Shown one piece after another: positions 25,755 through 33,712 of a DNA stretch of 64,000 nt. The first letter of the stretch is position 1; the number at the start of each line of letters is the position of its first letter. The DNA is from RPQJ01 sp963846315 (GTDB lineage Bacteria; Pseudomonadota; Gammaproteobacteria; Steroidobacterales; Steroidobacteraceae): the NCBI GenBank assembly GCA_963846315.1, contig CAWJVM010000008.1:529809-593808 (forward strand). Reading direction: 5' to 3'. The notes under the pieces are model-generated. The model did not search any database, was not told the DNA's origin, and was given only the letters and a program-made list of their open reading frames with translations. The position numbers and the translations under genes were made by a program.

Positions 25755-27413
25755 ATGGATGGATCATTGCATCAATTGCTGCCGATGTACGAACGCGCGC
25801 GTGCCGAGCGGTCGCCGCTCGTGCTTGCCACGGTCGTTGCCACGCGCGGCTCGACCTACCGCAAGGCGGGGGCGCAGATGCTGGTTGGCCCCGGCGGTCG
25901 CTACGAGGGAATTCTCTCCGGCGGATGTCTCGAGGGCGACCTGGCTGGGCACGCCGCCTCCGTGCTTGAAACCGGTACCCCGAAAATGGTCCGGTACGAC
26001 AATCGTGGCGACGACGACTTGCTGTGGGGACTCGGCGCCGGCTGCGAGGGCGGCATGGACGTCTGGCTCCTCCGGCTCGATCCCGCGGCCCACTGGGAAC
26101 CGTTCGCGACCCTGTCACAGTGTTTCGAGCAGCGCGTGCGGGCCCGGTATGCCTTCGTGCTCGATTCTGCGGCGCCGTCGCTGCCCGCGGGCACGACGCT
26201 CTGGCTGACCGGCAGTCCGGCCCAGCCGCACGGTCTGCCGGAATCCGTTGACCGCTGGCTGGCAGCGCAAGCCCGCGATACCCGGGGCTCGGTCACTGCC
26301 GGAACGATCGAGTTCGATCAGCCGCGAGTGCGTCTCTTCGTCGCCACCGCCCCGGTCCCCCGCGAAGTGTTGTTGTTCGGCGGGGGTCCGGACGCGCTGC
26401 CGGTCGTGGAATTCGGTGCGACGCTCGGCTGGCGCGTCACGGTGGCAGATCATCGGCCGGCGTACGCAGACCCGGCGCGATTCCCGCGCGCACGGCGGGT
26501 GCTGCAGACCACGCCGTCGCAACTGGCCCAGCACGTGGACCTGGCGCAGTTCGATGCCGCGGTCATCATGAGCCATCACCTCGCGACCGACCTCGCGGCG
26601 CTCGAGGCACTGGCGTCGACTTCGATTCCCTACGTGGGGTTGCTCGGCCCGGCGTCGCGTCGACAGCGTTTGCTGGCCGATCTCGGTGCGGCGTCCGCGG
26701 CGAAGTTCGGGGCGCGGTTGCACGCACCGGTCGGGCTCGAACTCGGCGGGCGCGATCCTGCGAGCATCGCGCTCGCGATCACCGCCGAAATCCAGGCGCA
26801 CCTGCATGGCAAGGGACACGGGCAGGTGCTGGATCGCAACACGGCCGCTTCGAGCCTGCACGTCATGGTGCTCGCTGCAGGAAGTTCGTCGCGTTTCGGT
26901 TCGCCGAAGCAGCTGGCCGATGTCGCGGGACGACCGCTGCTGGCGCGAGTGCTGGATACCGTGTCGCAGCTGCAGCGACGCCACGCCGTCACCGTCGTGC
27001 TCGGTGCGCACGCCGAGCGCCTCGAGCCGCTGGTGCGCGAGGCCGCGGCGAACGTGGCTTTCAACCCCGAGCACGCCCAGGGCATCGCGAGCTCCATTCG
27101 CGTCGGCCTGGCGCAGGCGCCAATCGATGCCCGTGGCGTATTGATCGCGCTTGCAGACCAGGTGGCAGTGACAGCCGACGACCTGCGGCAGCTCGTGACG
27201 CGCTGGGAACAGCAGCCTGACCGCATCGTTGCGGCGCAGTACGCGGGCACGATCGGCGTACCTGCCATCTTCCCGGCCGACCTGTTCCGGGAACTGTTTG
27301 AGTTGCAGGGCGATCGCGGCGCGCGTGCGGTGCTGAGGCGTCATCCGGAACGAGTAATCAGCGTGCCCATGCCTGCTGCGGCGCAGGACGTCGACACCCC
27401 GGCGGACCTGTAG
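25755..27413 (+). CDS. XdhC-MocA fusion: molybdenum cofactor insertion and cytidylyltransferase
   Basis: 552 residues combining two proteins that are usually separate. Residues ~1-85 are the XdhC/CoxI N-terminal domain (PLVLATVVATRGSTYRKAGA, ILSGGCLEGDLA). Residues ~195-345 are the XdhC Rossmann domain (EVLLFGGGPDALPVVEFGA). Residues ~371-552 are a MobA-like nucleotidyltransferase (MVLAAGSSSRFGSPKQL, Gly-rich NTP loop; ALADQVAVTADDL). XdhC proteins protect and sulfurate the cofactor of molybdenum hydroxylases, and MocA makes molybdopterin cytosine dinucleotide. Divergent transcription from the IorAB-type genes points to a dedicated maturation factor. Confidence 0.9.
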   Translation: MDGSLHQLLPMYERARAERSPLVLATVVATRGSTYRKAGAQMLVGPGGRYEGILSGGCLEGDLAGHAASVLETGTPKMVRYDNRGDDDLLWGLGAGCEGGMDVWLLRLDPAAHWEPFATLSQCFEQRVRARYAFVLDSAAPSLPAGTTLWLTGSPAQPHGLPESVDRWLAAQARDTRGSVTAGTIEFDQPRVRLFVATAPVPREVLLFGGGPDALPVVEFGATLGWRVTVADHRPAYADPARFPRARRVLQTTPSQLAQHVDLAQFDAAVIMSHHLATDLAALEALASTSIPYVGLLGPASRRQRLLADLGAASAAKFGARLHAPVGLELGGRDPASIALAITAEIQAHLHGKGHGQVLDRNTAASSLHVMVLAAGSSSRFGSPKQLADVAGRPLLARVLDTVSQLQRRHAVTVVLGAHAERLEPLVREAAANVAFNPEHAQGIASSIRVGLAQAPIDARGVLIALADQVAVTADDLRQLVTRWEQQPDRIVAAQYAGTIGVPAIFPADLFRELFELQGDRGARAVLRRHPERVISVPMPAAAQDVDTPADL

Positions 27414-27440
27414 ACTCGCTCGAAACAAGGGGAACGATTC

Positions 27441-29072
27441 ATGCTACCCATCGGCGACGTCGCTCGCGCCATCGGCATTGATCCCGGCGTGCTCGAACCG
27501 TACGGCCACTACAAGGCCAAGCTGCCGTTGTCGGCCATCCGTGGCCGGCCGAGTCGCGGCAAGCTCGTCCTGGTTTCCGCCATCACTCCCACGCCAGCGG
27601 GCGAGGGCAAGACCACCATGACCGTCGGCCTGGTCCAGGGTCTCACGAAGATCGGCGTGCGAAGTGCCGCTGCCTTGCGCGAGCCGAGCCTCGGCCCCGT
27701 CTTTGGCATGAAGGGTGGCGGAGCGGGTGGTGGCGCGTCGGAAGTGCTGCCGATGATGGATATCAACCTGCATTTCAACGGCGATTTCCATGCCGTCTCG
27801 AGCGCGCACAACCTGTTGGCAGCGCTCGTCGACAACACGCTGCACAACGGCAACCAGTCCCGGCTCGACCCGCGGCATGTCACCTGGAAACGGGTCATCG
27901 ACATGAACGATCGCGCGCTGCGCGACATCGTCATCGGGCTGGGCGGCCGTTCGGAAGGCATACCGCGCGAGAGCGGTTTCGACATCACTGCGGCGAGCGA
28001 AGTGATGGCGATCCTCTGCCTCGCGAGCGACATACCGGACCTCAAGGCGCGGCTCGGACGCATCGTGGTCGGCTATGCGTCAGATGGCGTGGCGGTCACG
28101 GCCAGCGACCTCAATGCGGTGGGCGCCATGGCGGCCTTGCTGAGCCAGGCCATCAAGCCGAACCTGGTGCAGACGACCGAAGGTGCCCCCGCGTTCGTCC
28201 ACGGCGGACCCTTCGCCAACATCGCGCACGGAACGAACAGCATCACGGCGACGCGTGCGGCGCTTTCCTACGCGGACATCGTCGTGACCGAAGCGGGGTT
28301 CGCGTTCGAACTCGGTGCGGAAAAGTTCTTCGACATCAATTGCCGGTATGGCGGTTTTGCGCCGGCGTGCACGGTGCTGGTGACGACGATCCGCGCGCTC
28401 AAGATGCACGGCGGCAAGCCGTTGGCGGACGTCGGCAAGCCAGACGTCGAAGCGATGACCCGCGGCTTTTCCAACATGGAAAAGCACATCGAGAGCATCC
28501 GCAAGTTCGGGCAGTCCTGCATCGTTGCGATCAACGGCTTTCCGACGGATACGCCGGAAGAGGTGGCCGCGCTGCGGCAGCATTGCGCGAGCCTCGGCGT
28601 CCGCGCGGTCGCGGCGCAGCCTTTCAGCGAGGGCGGCAGCGGCTGCATCGAGCTGGCGGAGATCGTGCGGGATCTGGTCGCAGTCACGGAGCCTGGCTTC
28701 ACGCCGCTGTACGACTGGAACGACACGATCGAGCACAAAATAGCAACGGTCGCGCGCGAAATGTACGGCGCACAGGCCGTGGACTACACGGTGCGGGCCA
28801 GGCGCGACCTCGTGCAACTGAAGAAGGCGGGTTTCGACAGGCTGCCAATCTGCATTGCAAAGACCCAGCAGTCACTGTCCGACAACCCGGCGTTGCTGGG
28901 GCGGCCGAAAGATTTTCTCGTCACCGTGCGCGAAATCCAGCTCGCCGCCGGGGCGGGGTTCGTCGTCCCGATCACCGGCGAGATCCTGCGCATGCCGGGC
29001 CTGCCGAAAGTGCCGATGTCCGGCTGGTTCGATTTGTCGGACGACGGCGAGGTGCTGTTCTCCAAGCCCTGA
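27441..29072 (+). CDS. fhs: Formate-tetrahydrofolate ligase
   Basis: 543 residues, slightly short of the usual ~555. It makes 10-formyl-tetrahydrofolate from formate, ATP and THF. The nucleotide loop TPTPAGEGKTT is near residues 50-60; REPSLGPVFGMKGGGAGGG and the KPNLVQTTEGAPAFVHGGPF segment are intact. The reading frame starts 28 bases after the XdhC-MocA stop and could be in the same transcript. Its stop TGA (29070-29072) directly abuts the stop of the convergent membrane gene. Confidence 0.96.
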   Translation: MLPIGDVARAIGIDPGVLEPYGHYKAKLPLSAIRGRPSRGKLVLVSAITPTPAGEGKTTMTVGLVQGLTKIGVRSAAALREPSLGPVFGMKGGGAGGGASEVLPMMDINLHFNGDFHAVSSAHNLLAALVDNTLHNGNQSRLDPRHVTWKRVIDMNDRALRDIVIGLGGRSEGIPRESGFDITAASEVMAILCLASDIPDLKARLGRIVVGYASDGVAVTASDLNAVGAMAALLSQAIKPNLVQTTEGAPAFVHGGPFANIAHGTNSITATRAALSYADIVVTEAGFAFELGAEKFFDINCRYGGFAPACTVLVTTIRALKMHGGKPLADVGKPDVEAMTRGFSNMEKHIESIRKFGQSCIVAINGFPTDTPEEVAALRQHCASLGVRAVAAQPFSEGGSGCIELAEIVRDLVAVTEPGFTPLYDWNDTIEHKIATVAREMYGAQAVDYTVRARRDLVQLKKAGFDRLPICIAKTQQSLSDNPALLGRPKDFLVTVREIQLAAGAGFVVPITGEILRMPGLPKVPMSGWFDLSDDGEVLFSKP

Positions 29073-29444
29073 TCAAGTTGCAGTTCGCAACGCCAGCGCG
29101 CCGATGACGAGCGCGACGAGCGCGATGATGTCGGCTGTCACCACCCGTCCCACCTGCGGGTTGTAGTCGCCGCTCGACCAGGCGAGCAGCAGGAACGAAA
29201 CGACGCTGACGAACGCAGCGATGAAAGCGATGACCTGCAGGTGCGGCTTGAATGCCGCGTACACCAGGAAAGCGCCGAGCAGGCCGAACAGCACCGCGCG
29301 GTGCCGCATCAGGATGGCGAGGTTGGGCTCGGCGAAATCGAGGCCGTAGAGGGCCGCCAGGCGCCCGGAGCCGAGCACGCCCGCCAGTGGCAGCAGATGG
29401 ATGATCGCCGCGACGATCAGGCAGGCCATCACCACGTAGCGCAT
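29073..29444 (-). CDS. Small four-helix membrane protein
   Basis: 123 residues, almost entirely membrane: about four helices (residues 2-24, 47-66, 70-90, 100-120), with a short loop RLAALYGLDFAEPNLAILMRHRA after the first. Homologs are common in proteobacteria and are often misnamed phosphopantetheine adenylyltransferase in databases; nothing in this sequence supports that enzyme. Function unknown. Its stop touches the fhs stop. Confidence 0.75.
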   Translation of the reverse strand: MRYVVMACLIVAAIIHLLPLAGVLGSGRLAALYGLDFAEPNLAILMRHRAVLFGLLGAFLVYAAFKPHLQVIAFIAAFVSVVSFLLLAWSSGDYNPQVGRVVTADIIALVALVIGALALRTAT

Positions 29445-29513
29445 CGTGCGTCTCCTCCAGCGAATGAACCCCGTGGCCGGTCTACAGCGGCTGGCGGCGC
29501 CTTGCGGACGACG

Positions 29514-30779
29514 TCAGGGCTGCGGGCGATAGCGGTCCCGCAACTCCGTCTGCCGCGAGCGCATCGACTGCGCCTTGCCGCCGATCCAGACGTGTTCGGC
29601 ATAGCTCGTCACCTCGAGCGGATCCCCCGACCACAGCACGAGGTCGGCGGGCGAGCCTGCGGCAATGCGGCCGGCTGCGGCGCCGAGGCCGAACACGTCC
29701 GCCGGCGTGCTGGTCAACGCTGCCAGTGCGGCGTCATGCGAAAGGCCGTTGGCAACGGCAACGCCGGCACCCTGGCGCACCTTGTGCGCCTGGTTCGTCC
29801 CCGCGGAGAAATGCGTAAACAGGATCGGGACACCGGCGCGTTGCAGGCGCGCCGCGTTCTCCAGCGTCGCGCCAAGTTGGTCGAACGTGCCGGGGAGGTC
29901 GAGCAAGGGTTCGAGCACGACCGGTACCTTCGCACTGGCGAGCAGCTCCGCCACCTGCGGTGCCTGCGCGCCTCCGACGATCACGGGCTTCACGCCGTGC
30001 CTGGCCGAGAATTCCAGCACCTGCCGGATGTCGACCGCGCGATCCACGGCGAAGGCCATGCGGCCGCCGGCGAGGTAGCGCGCGAAGACCTCTCGCCCCG
30101 TGGGCGTCAGCAGGCGCACGTCGCCCGCCTGCAGCGGCTTGCCCGGCAACGCTTCGCGCGTCGCCTGCTCGAGCAGCATGAACTGCGCGCCTCGGCTGTA
30201 GCCGACGCCTTCGGTCGCGGATGAACCCAGGTCGAGGAACTGGGTGCGACTCGCCGCCACGAAGGGACTGCTGCTGTCGTCGAGACGCGCGACCGCACCC
30301 TGGCCGGCAAACAACGTTCCGGATGCGCTCGGCGCGATCATCGCGAAGGTGATGCCCTCGGCGCGATTGACACCGATGGCGACCGCATCGGCATTGAAGG
30401 ACGGCGTCACGTCGAACTCCGGCCGGGGCAGGAAGCCCGGGCCGGACGCGCCGCTGCCCACCAGGGCCGACCGGTCGACCGTTGACGATTCCTGCTCGAT
30501 CTCGCTGATGCCGAGGCCCGTGATACCGCCGAACAAACCGGGCGTCAGCGGGCGGTCGTTGCCTTCGATGACAGTGGCGCCGGCGGCTGCGAGGCCGCGA
30601 CCGACCTCCACGACACGGCCACCGCGCACGAGAACGTCGGCGTGTTCGAGCGTGCCGCTGGCGGTCATCGTGTGGACCTTCGCGCCGCGGATCAGCACGT
30701 CCTGCGAATGCGCGGGTGTGGCCAGGCCATAGGCGACAAGCAGCAGCGCCGCCACCGGAACCAAATGCAGGCGGGTCAT
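29514..30779 (-). CDS. Secreted amidohydrolase-like protein lacking the metal-binding HxH
   Basis: 421 residues with a signal peptide (MTRLHLVPVAALLLVAYGLATPAHS). The composite amidohydrolase fold is clear: N-terminal VLIRGAKVHTMTASGTLEHADVLVRG and C-terminal AGRIAAGSPADLVLWSGDPL. At the place where active enzymes have TPGLxDxHxH the sequence reads TPGLFGGITGLG, so the two first metal ligands are missing. It overlaps the preceding intact paralog by ATGA (start 30779, paralog stop 30776-30778). It is probably a catalytically weak or inactive partner, or binds metal differently. Similar lone non-HxH members paired with intact ones occur in Xanthomonadaceae-like genomes (recollection). Confidence 0.88.
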   Translation of the reverse strand: MTRLHLVPVAALLLVAYGLATPAHSQDVLIRGAKVHTMTASGTLEHADVLVRGGRVVEVGRGLAAAGATVIEGNDRPLTPGLFGGITGLGISEIEQESSTVDRSALVGSGASGPGFLPRPEFDVTPSFNADAVAIGVNRAEGITFAMIAPSASGTLFAGQGAVARLDDSSSPFVAASRTQFLDLGSSATEGVGYSRGAQFMLLEQATREALPGKPLQAGDVRLLTPTGREVFARYLAGGRMAFAVDRAVDIRQVLEFSARHGVKPVIVGGAQAPQVAELLASAKVPVVLEPLLDLPGTFDQLGATLENAARLQRAGVPILFTHFSAGTNQAHKVRQGAGVAVANGLSHDAALAALTSTPADVFGLGAAAGRIAAGSPADLVLWSGDPLEVTSYAEHVWIGGKAQSMRSRQTELRDRYRPQP

Positions 30780-32167
30780 CGTGCGGCTCCCGGCTGGCCG
30801 AGCAGGAAATCGGATCGTGGCGTACCGGGTGGGTGGCTGCGGTCGAAGGCGAGCGCGCCGTCGATGTAAACCAGGTCGGGTCGTGCGTAGACGCTGAACG
30901 GATCGCGGTTCCAGAGCACGACGTCGGCAATCTTTCCCGGTTCGAGCGTGCCGACGCGATCGGCGATGCCGAGCGCCTTCGCCGCGTTCGCCGTGACCCA
31001 GCGGATCGCGCGCTCAGGTGGGATCGCCAGGCCCGCGCGATTGCCGCGTGCCATCGCTTTCGCGGCTTCCTGGTTCAGGCGCTGGATGCCTTCGTCCGAA
31101 TCCGAGTGCACGATCGCGCAGCCGTTCTTCGGCGCGTCGACATAAGCGAGGTTTTCCCAGATGCCGTCGTAAGCTTCAAGCTTGAAGCCCCACCAGTCGG
31201 CCCACAGTGCGCCGCACACGCCTTCCTGCGCGAGGCGGTCCGCGATCTTGTACGCCTCGACACCGTGGTGGAACGCCGCGATCTTGAAGTGAAATTCCCT
31301 TGCCAGGTCGAGCATCACGGCCATCTCGTCGGCCCGGTAGCAGTGAACATGTACCTGCACTTGTCCCTGCATCGCCGCGACCAGGGTTTCGAGCCGCAGA
31401 TCGCGCTTCGGCGGCGTGGGTCGCTCAGCCGTGTCGCGGTCCTTGCCCTTCTTCTTGTCGTAGGCCGCGAGTTCTGTTTCGTATTCCTGCCACTGGTGCT
31501 GGTAGTCCTCGGCATCAGCGAAGGCCTGTCGATACCCGGCCACGTTTCCCATGCGCGTCGAAGGCGCCTGCTTGCGTTCACCGTAGACACGCTTGGGGTT
31601 CTCGCCGCACGCCATCTTCAAGCCTTGCGGTGCGGCGGGGAATTTCATGGCCTGGTAGGTGGTAGCCGGGACATTGCGCAACGTCACGCCGCGGCCGCCG
31701 ATCAGGTTGGCCGAACCGGGCAGCACCTGCAGCGTGGTCACGCCGCCTGCAAGCGCCGTGGCGAAGCCGGGATCCTGTGGCCACACCGAGTGTTCGGCCC
31801 AGACGCCGGCGGTCACCGGATCGGTGGCTTCGTTGCCATCCTGCGTCGCGTTGATACCGGGACTTGCGTACACGCCGAGGTGCGAATGCACGTCGATCAG
31901 TCCCGGCGTCACCCAGCGGCCTTGCGCGTCGATTGCCGTGGCGTCACCCTGCGGCAGCGCCGTGCCGACCTCGACGATCTTGCCGTCGCGGATCAGCACG
32001 TCGGCGCCGTCCAGCCGTCGTCCCGTCCCGTCCAGGATGGTCGCGTTGCGGATCAGGACCGGTGCGCTCGATGGCTGCTGGTAGGTGGAAGGGTAGGGTT
32101 CGGGGGCCGCGTGGGCCGCGAAAGCGAAGCAGGCGAGAGTGGCTCCGCCGAACTGTAGCAACGTCAT
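30776..32167 (-). CDS. Secreted amidohydrolase with complete metal site
   Basis: 463 residues from ATG 32167, which has GGAGG nine bases upstream and opens with a signal peptide (MTLLQFGGATLACFAFAAHA). ATG 32176 lies too close to the same ribosome site, and the longer frame to 32251 was rejected. Metal ligands appear complete: HxH in TPGLIDVHSHLG, histidines in VHVHCYRADEM and AAFHHGVEAY, and the Asp in VHSDSDEG. Imidazolonepropionase-like / dipeptidase-type amidohydrolases hydrolyse cyclic amides or peptides; the substrate is unknown. It is cotranscribed with the degenerate paralog downstream and divergent from an AtoE-like permease. Confidence 0.9.
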   Translation of the reverse strand: MTLLQFGGATLACFAFAAHAAPEPYPSTYQQPSSAPVLIRNATILDGTGRRLDGADVLIRDGKIVEVGTALPQGDATAIDAQGRWVTPGLIDVHSHLGVYASPGINATQDGNEATDPVTAGVWAEHSVWPQDPGFATALAGGVTTLQVLPGSANLIGGRGVTLRNVPATTYQAMKFPAAPQGLKMACGENPKRVYGERKQAPSTRMGNVAGYRQAFADAEDYQHQWQEYETELAAYDKKKGKDRDTAERPTPPKRDLRLETLVAAMQGQVQVHVHCYRADEMAVMLDLAREFHFKIAAFHHGVEAYKIADRLAQEGVCGALWADWWGFKLEAYDGIWENLAYVDAPKNGCAIVHSDSDEGIQRLNQEAAKAMARGNRAGLAIPPERAIRWVTANAAKALGIADRVGTLEPGKIADVVLWNRDPFSVYARPDLVYIDGALAFDRSHPPGTPRSDFLLGQPGAAR

Positions 32168-32268
32168 CTGGCTCATCCTCCTGCCGGCAGCGCAGCATAA
32201 CGGAACACGCCGTCGACGCTGCAACCATCTACCATCGGCGCACAAGAACACGCAGGGGGGCTTCGGCC

Positions 32269-33612
32269 ATGCGGGAATGGATTGCGGCTTTTGCCCGGAG
32301 GGCCGGCAACTACGTGCCGGACGCCGCCGCGTCGTCCGTCATCATGCTGTTCGCGCTGGTCGCGACATCCCTCGCGCTGGGCGACAGCCTGCTCAGCAAC
32401 GTCGACGCCTACTATCGCGGGCTCTGGATGCTGCTGCCGTTCAGCATGCAGATGACGCTCATCCTCGTGCTCAGCACGGTGCTCAGCCTGACCGAGGCAT
32501 TCCGTCGCACGATCCGCCGCATCGCGAACCTGCCGCGGACGGTCACGCAAGTCATCGCGCTGGGGGTGGGCGTGAATTCCATCCTGAGTTACCTGTACTG
32601 GGGTCTTGGCCTGGCCATGGGACCGCTGATCGCGGTGTACTTCGCCGAAGCCGCAGAACGCAAAGGGCTTCGAATCGATTTTCCGTTCTTCGTCGCGACG
32701 GTGTTCGCCGCCGGATCCGTCTGGCAGTTCGGACTTTCGTCGACGGCTGCCCTGTTGGCGGCGACACCCGGAAATTTCCTGGAGCAGGAGGCGGGCATCA
32801 TGGCGCTCGGCACTACGATCGGTTCGTTGCCCGCGCTCATGGTGACGCTCGTGTTCCCGCTGTCGCTGATCCTGCTGGCGTGTTACCTGATGCCGAAGCA
32901 GGTGAAGCCGATCTCCGCATTCCCGCAGGCGGCCGCCTTGGCGCAGCCGGCCGCCGAGCCGGGTCCCGCAACCGGAGGGGAAGCGTCCGGCTTTTCTGGC
33001 TGGACCGAACGGACGTTCCTGTTTCCCTTGCTGCTCGGCATCGCGCTGGTGGCCTGGCTGTACCACCATTTCGTCAACAAGGGTCTCGGCCTCGAACTCA
33101 ACTCGATGGTCACCGTGCTGCTGTTGCTGGCGCTGTTGATGCAGCGCAGTTTCGGCGCGTTCTCGCAGGCGATGGCCAAGGCCGTCGTGTCGTGCTGGCC
33201 GGTCATCGTGCTGTACCAGCTCTATGGCGGCGTGGCGGGAGTGCTGCAGTTCACGCGGGTCGGCGCCTGGTTCGCGCAATTGTTTGCCGACCTGGCGAGC
33301 CCATTGACGTTTCCGCTGCTGACCGCGATCGGCGCTTCGATCATTGCGATCTTCGTGCCGTCGAGCGGCGGTCAGTGGATTATCCAGGGCTTTGTCACCG
33401 TCACCTCCGCCAACGCAGTGGGTGCGACGCCGCAGCAGGGGCTGCTTGCGCTCGGGGTTGGCGACCAGATGGGCAACCTGCTCGCGCCGTTCTGGGTCGT
33501 GGTGGCGGCGGGCATAGCGCGCATCGATTTCCGCGAAATATTCGGCCACCTGGTGGTCTTTGCGGCGCTCTGGTTCGTCGTCGGCGTCAGCATCTTCACT
33601 TTCGTGCAGTGA
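32269..33612 (+). CDS. Short-chain fatty acid transporter (AtoE/TIGR00366-like)
   Basis: 447 residues from ATG 32269 (MREWIAAFARRAGNYVPDAA). The upstream frame back to 31864 has no membrane-protein composition and was rejected. About ten to twelve membrane helices; the signature regions are YVPDAAASSVIMLFALVAT, GVNSILSYLYWGLGL and the C-terminal PSSGGQWIIQGFV and GVGDQMGNLLAPFW. It matches the AtoE family, which imports short-chain fatty acids such as acetoacetate or butyrate in some bacteria. It is divergent from the amidohydrolase pair and precedes a WS/DGAT gene. Confidence 0.88.
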   Translation: MREWIAAFARRAGNYVPDAAASSVIMLFALVATSLALGDSLLSNVDAYYRGLWMLLPFSMQMTLILVLSTVLSLTEAFRRTIRRIANLPRTVTQVIALGVGVNSILSYLYWGLGLAMGPLIAVYFAEAAERKGLRIDFPFFVATVFAAGSVWQFGLSSTAALLAATPGNFLEQEAGIMALGTTIGSLPALMVTLVFPLSLILLACYLMPKQVKPISAFPQAAALAQPAAEPGPATGGEASGFSGWTERTFLFPLLLGIALVAWLYHHFVNKGLGLELNSMVTVLLLLALLMQRSFGAFSQAMAKAVVSCWPVIVLYQLYGGVAGVLQFTRVGAWFAQLFADLASPLTFPLLTAIGASIIAIFVPSSGGQWIIQGFVTVTSANAVGATPQQGLLALGVGDQMGNLLAPFWVVVAAGIARIDFREIFGHLVVFAALWFVVGVSIFTFVQ

Positions 33613-33712
33613 CGGCCGTCAGCCGTGGACCGGGTCTGCCACGACGGCAATGGCGTCATATTCTGGCTCCGTGCCGGGCAGTCGCCTATATTGCGAGGCA
33701 ACGGAGGACCCG

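Noticed and set aside
29073..29444. Phosphopantetheine adenylyltransferase
   Set aside because: Database-style name for this small family, but the sequence is nearly all membrane helix and has no nucleotidyltransferase HxGH motif.
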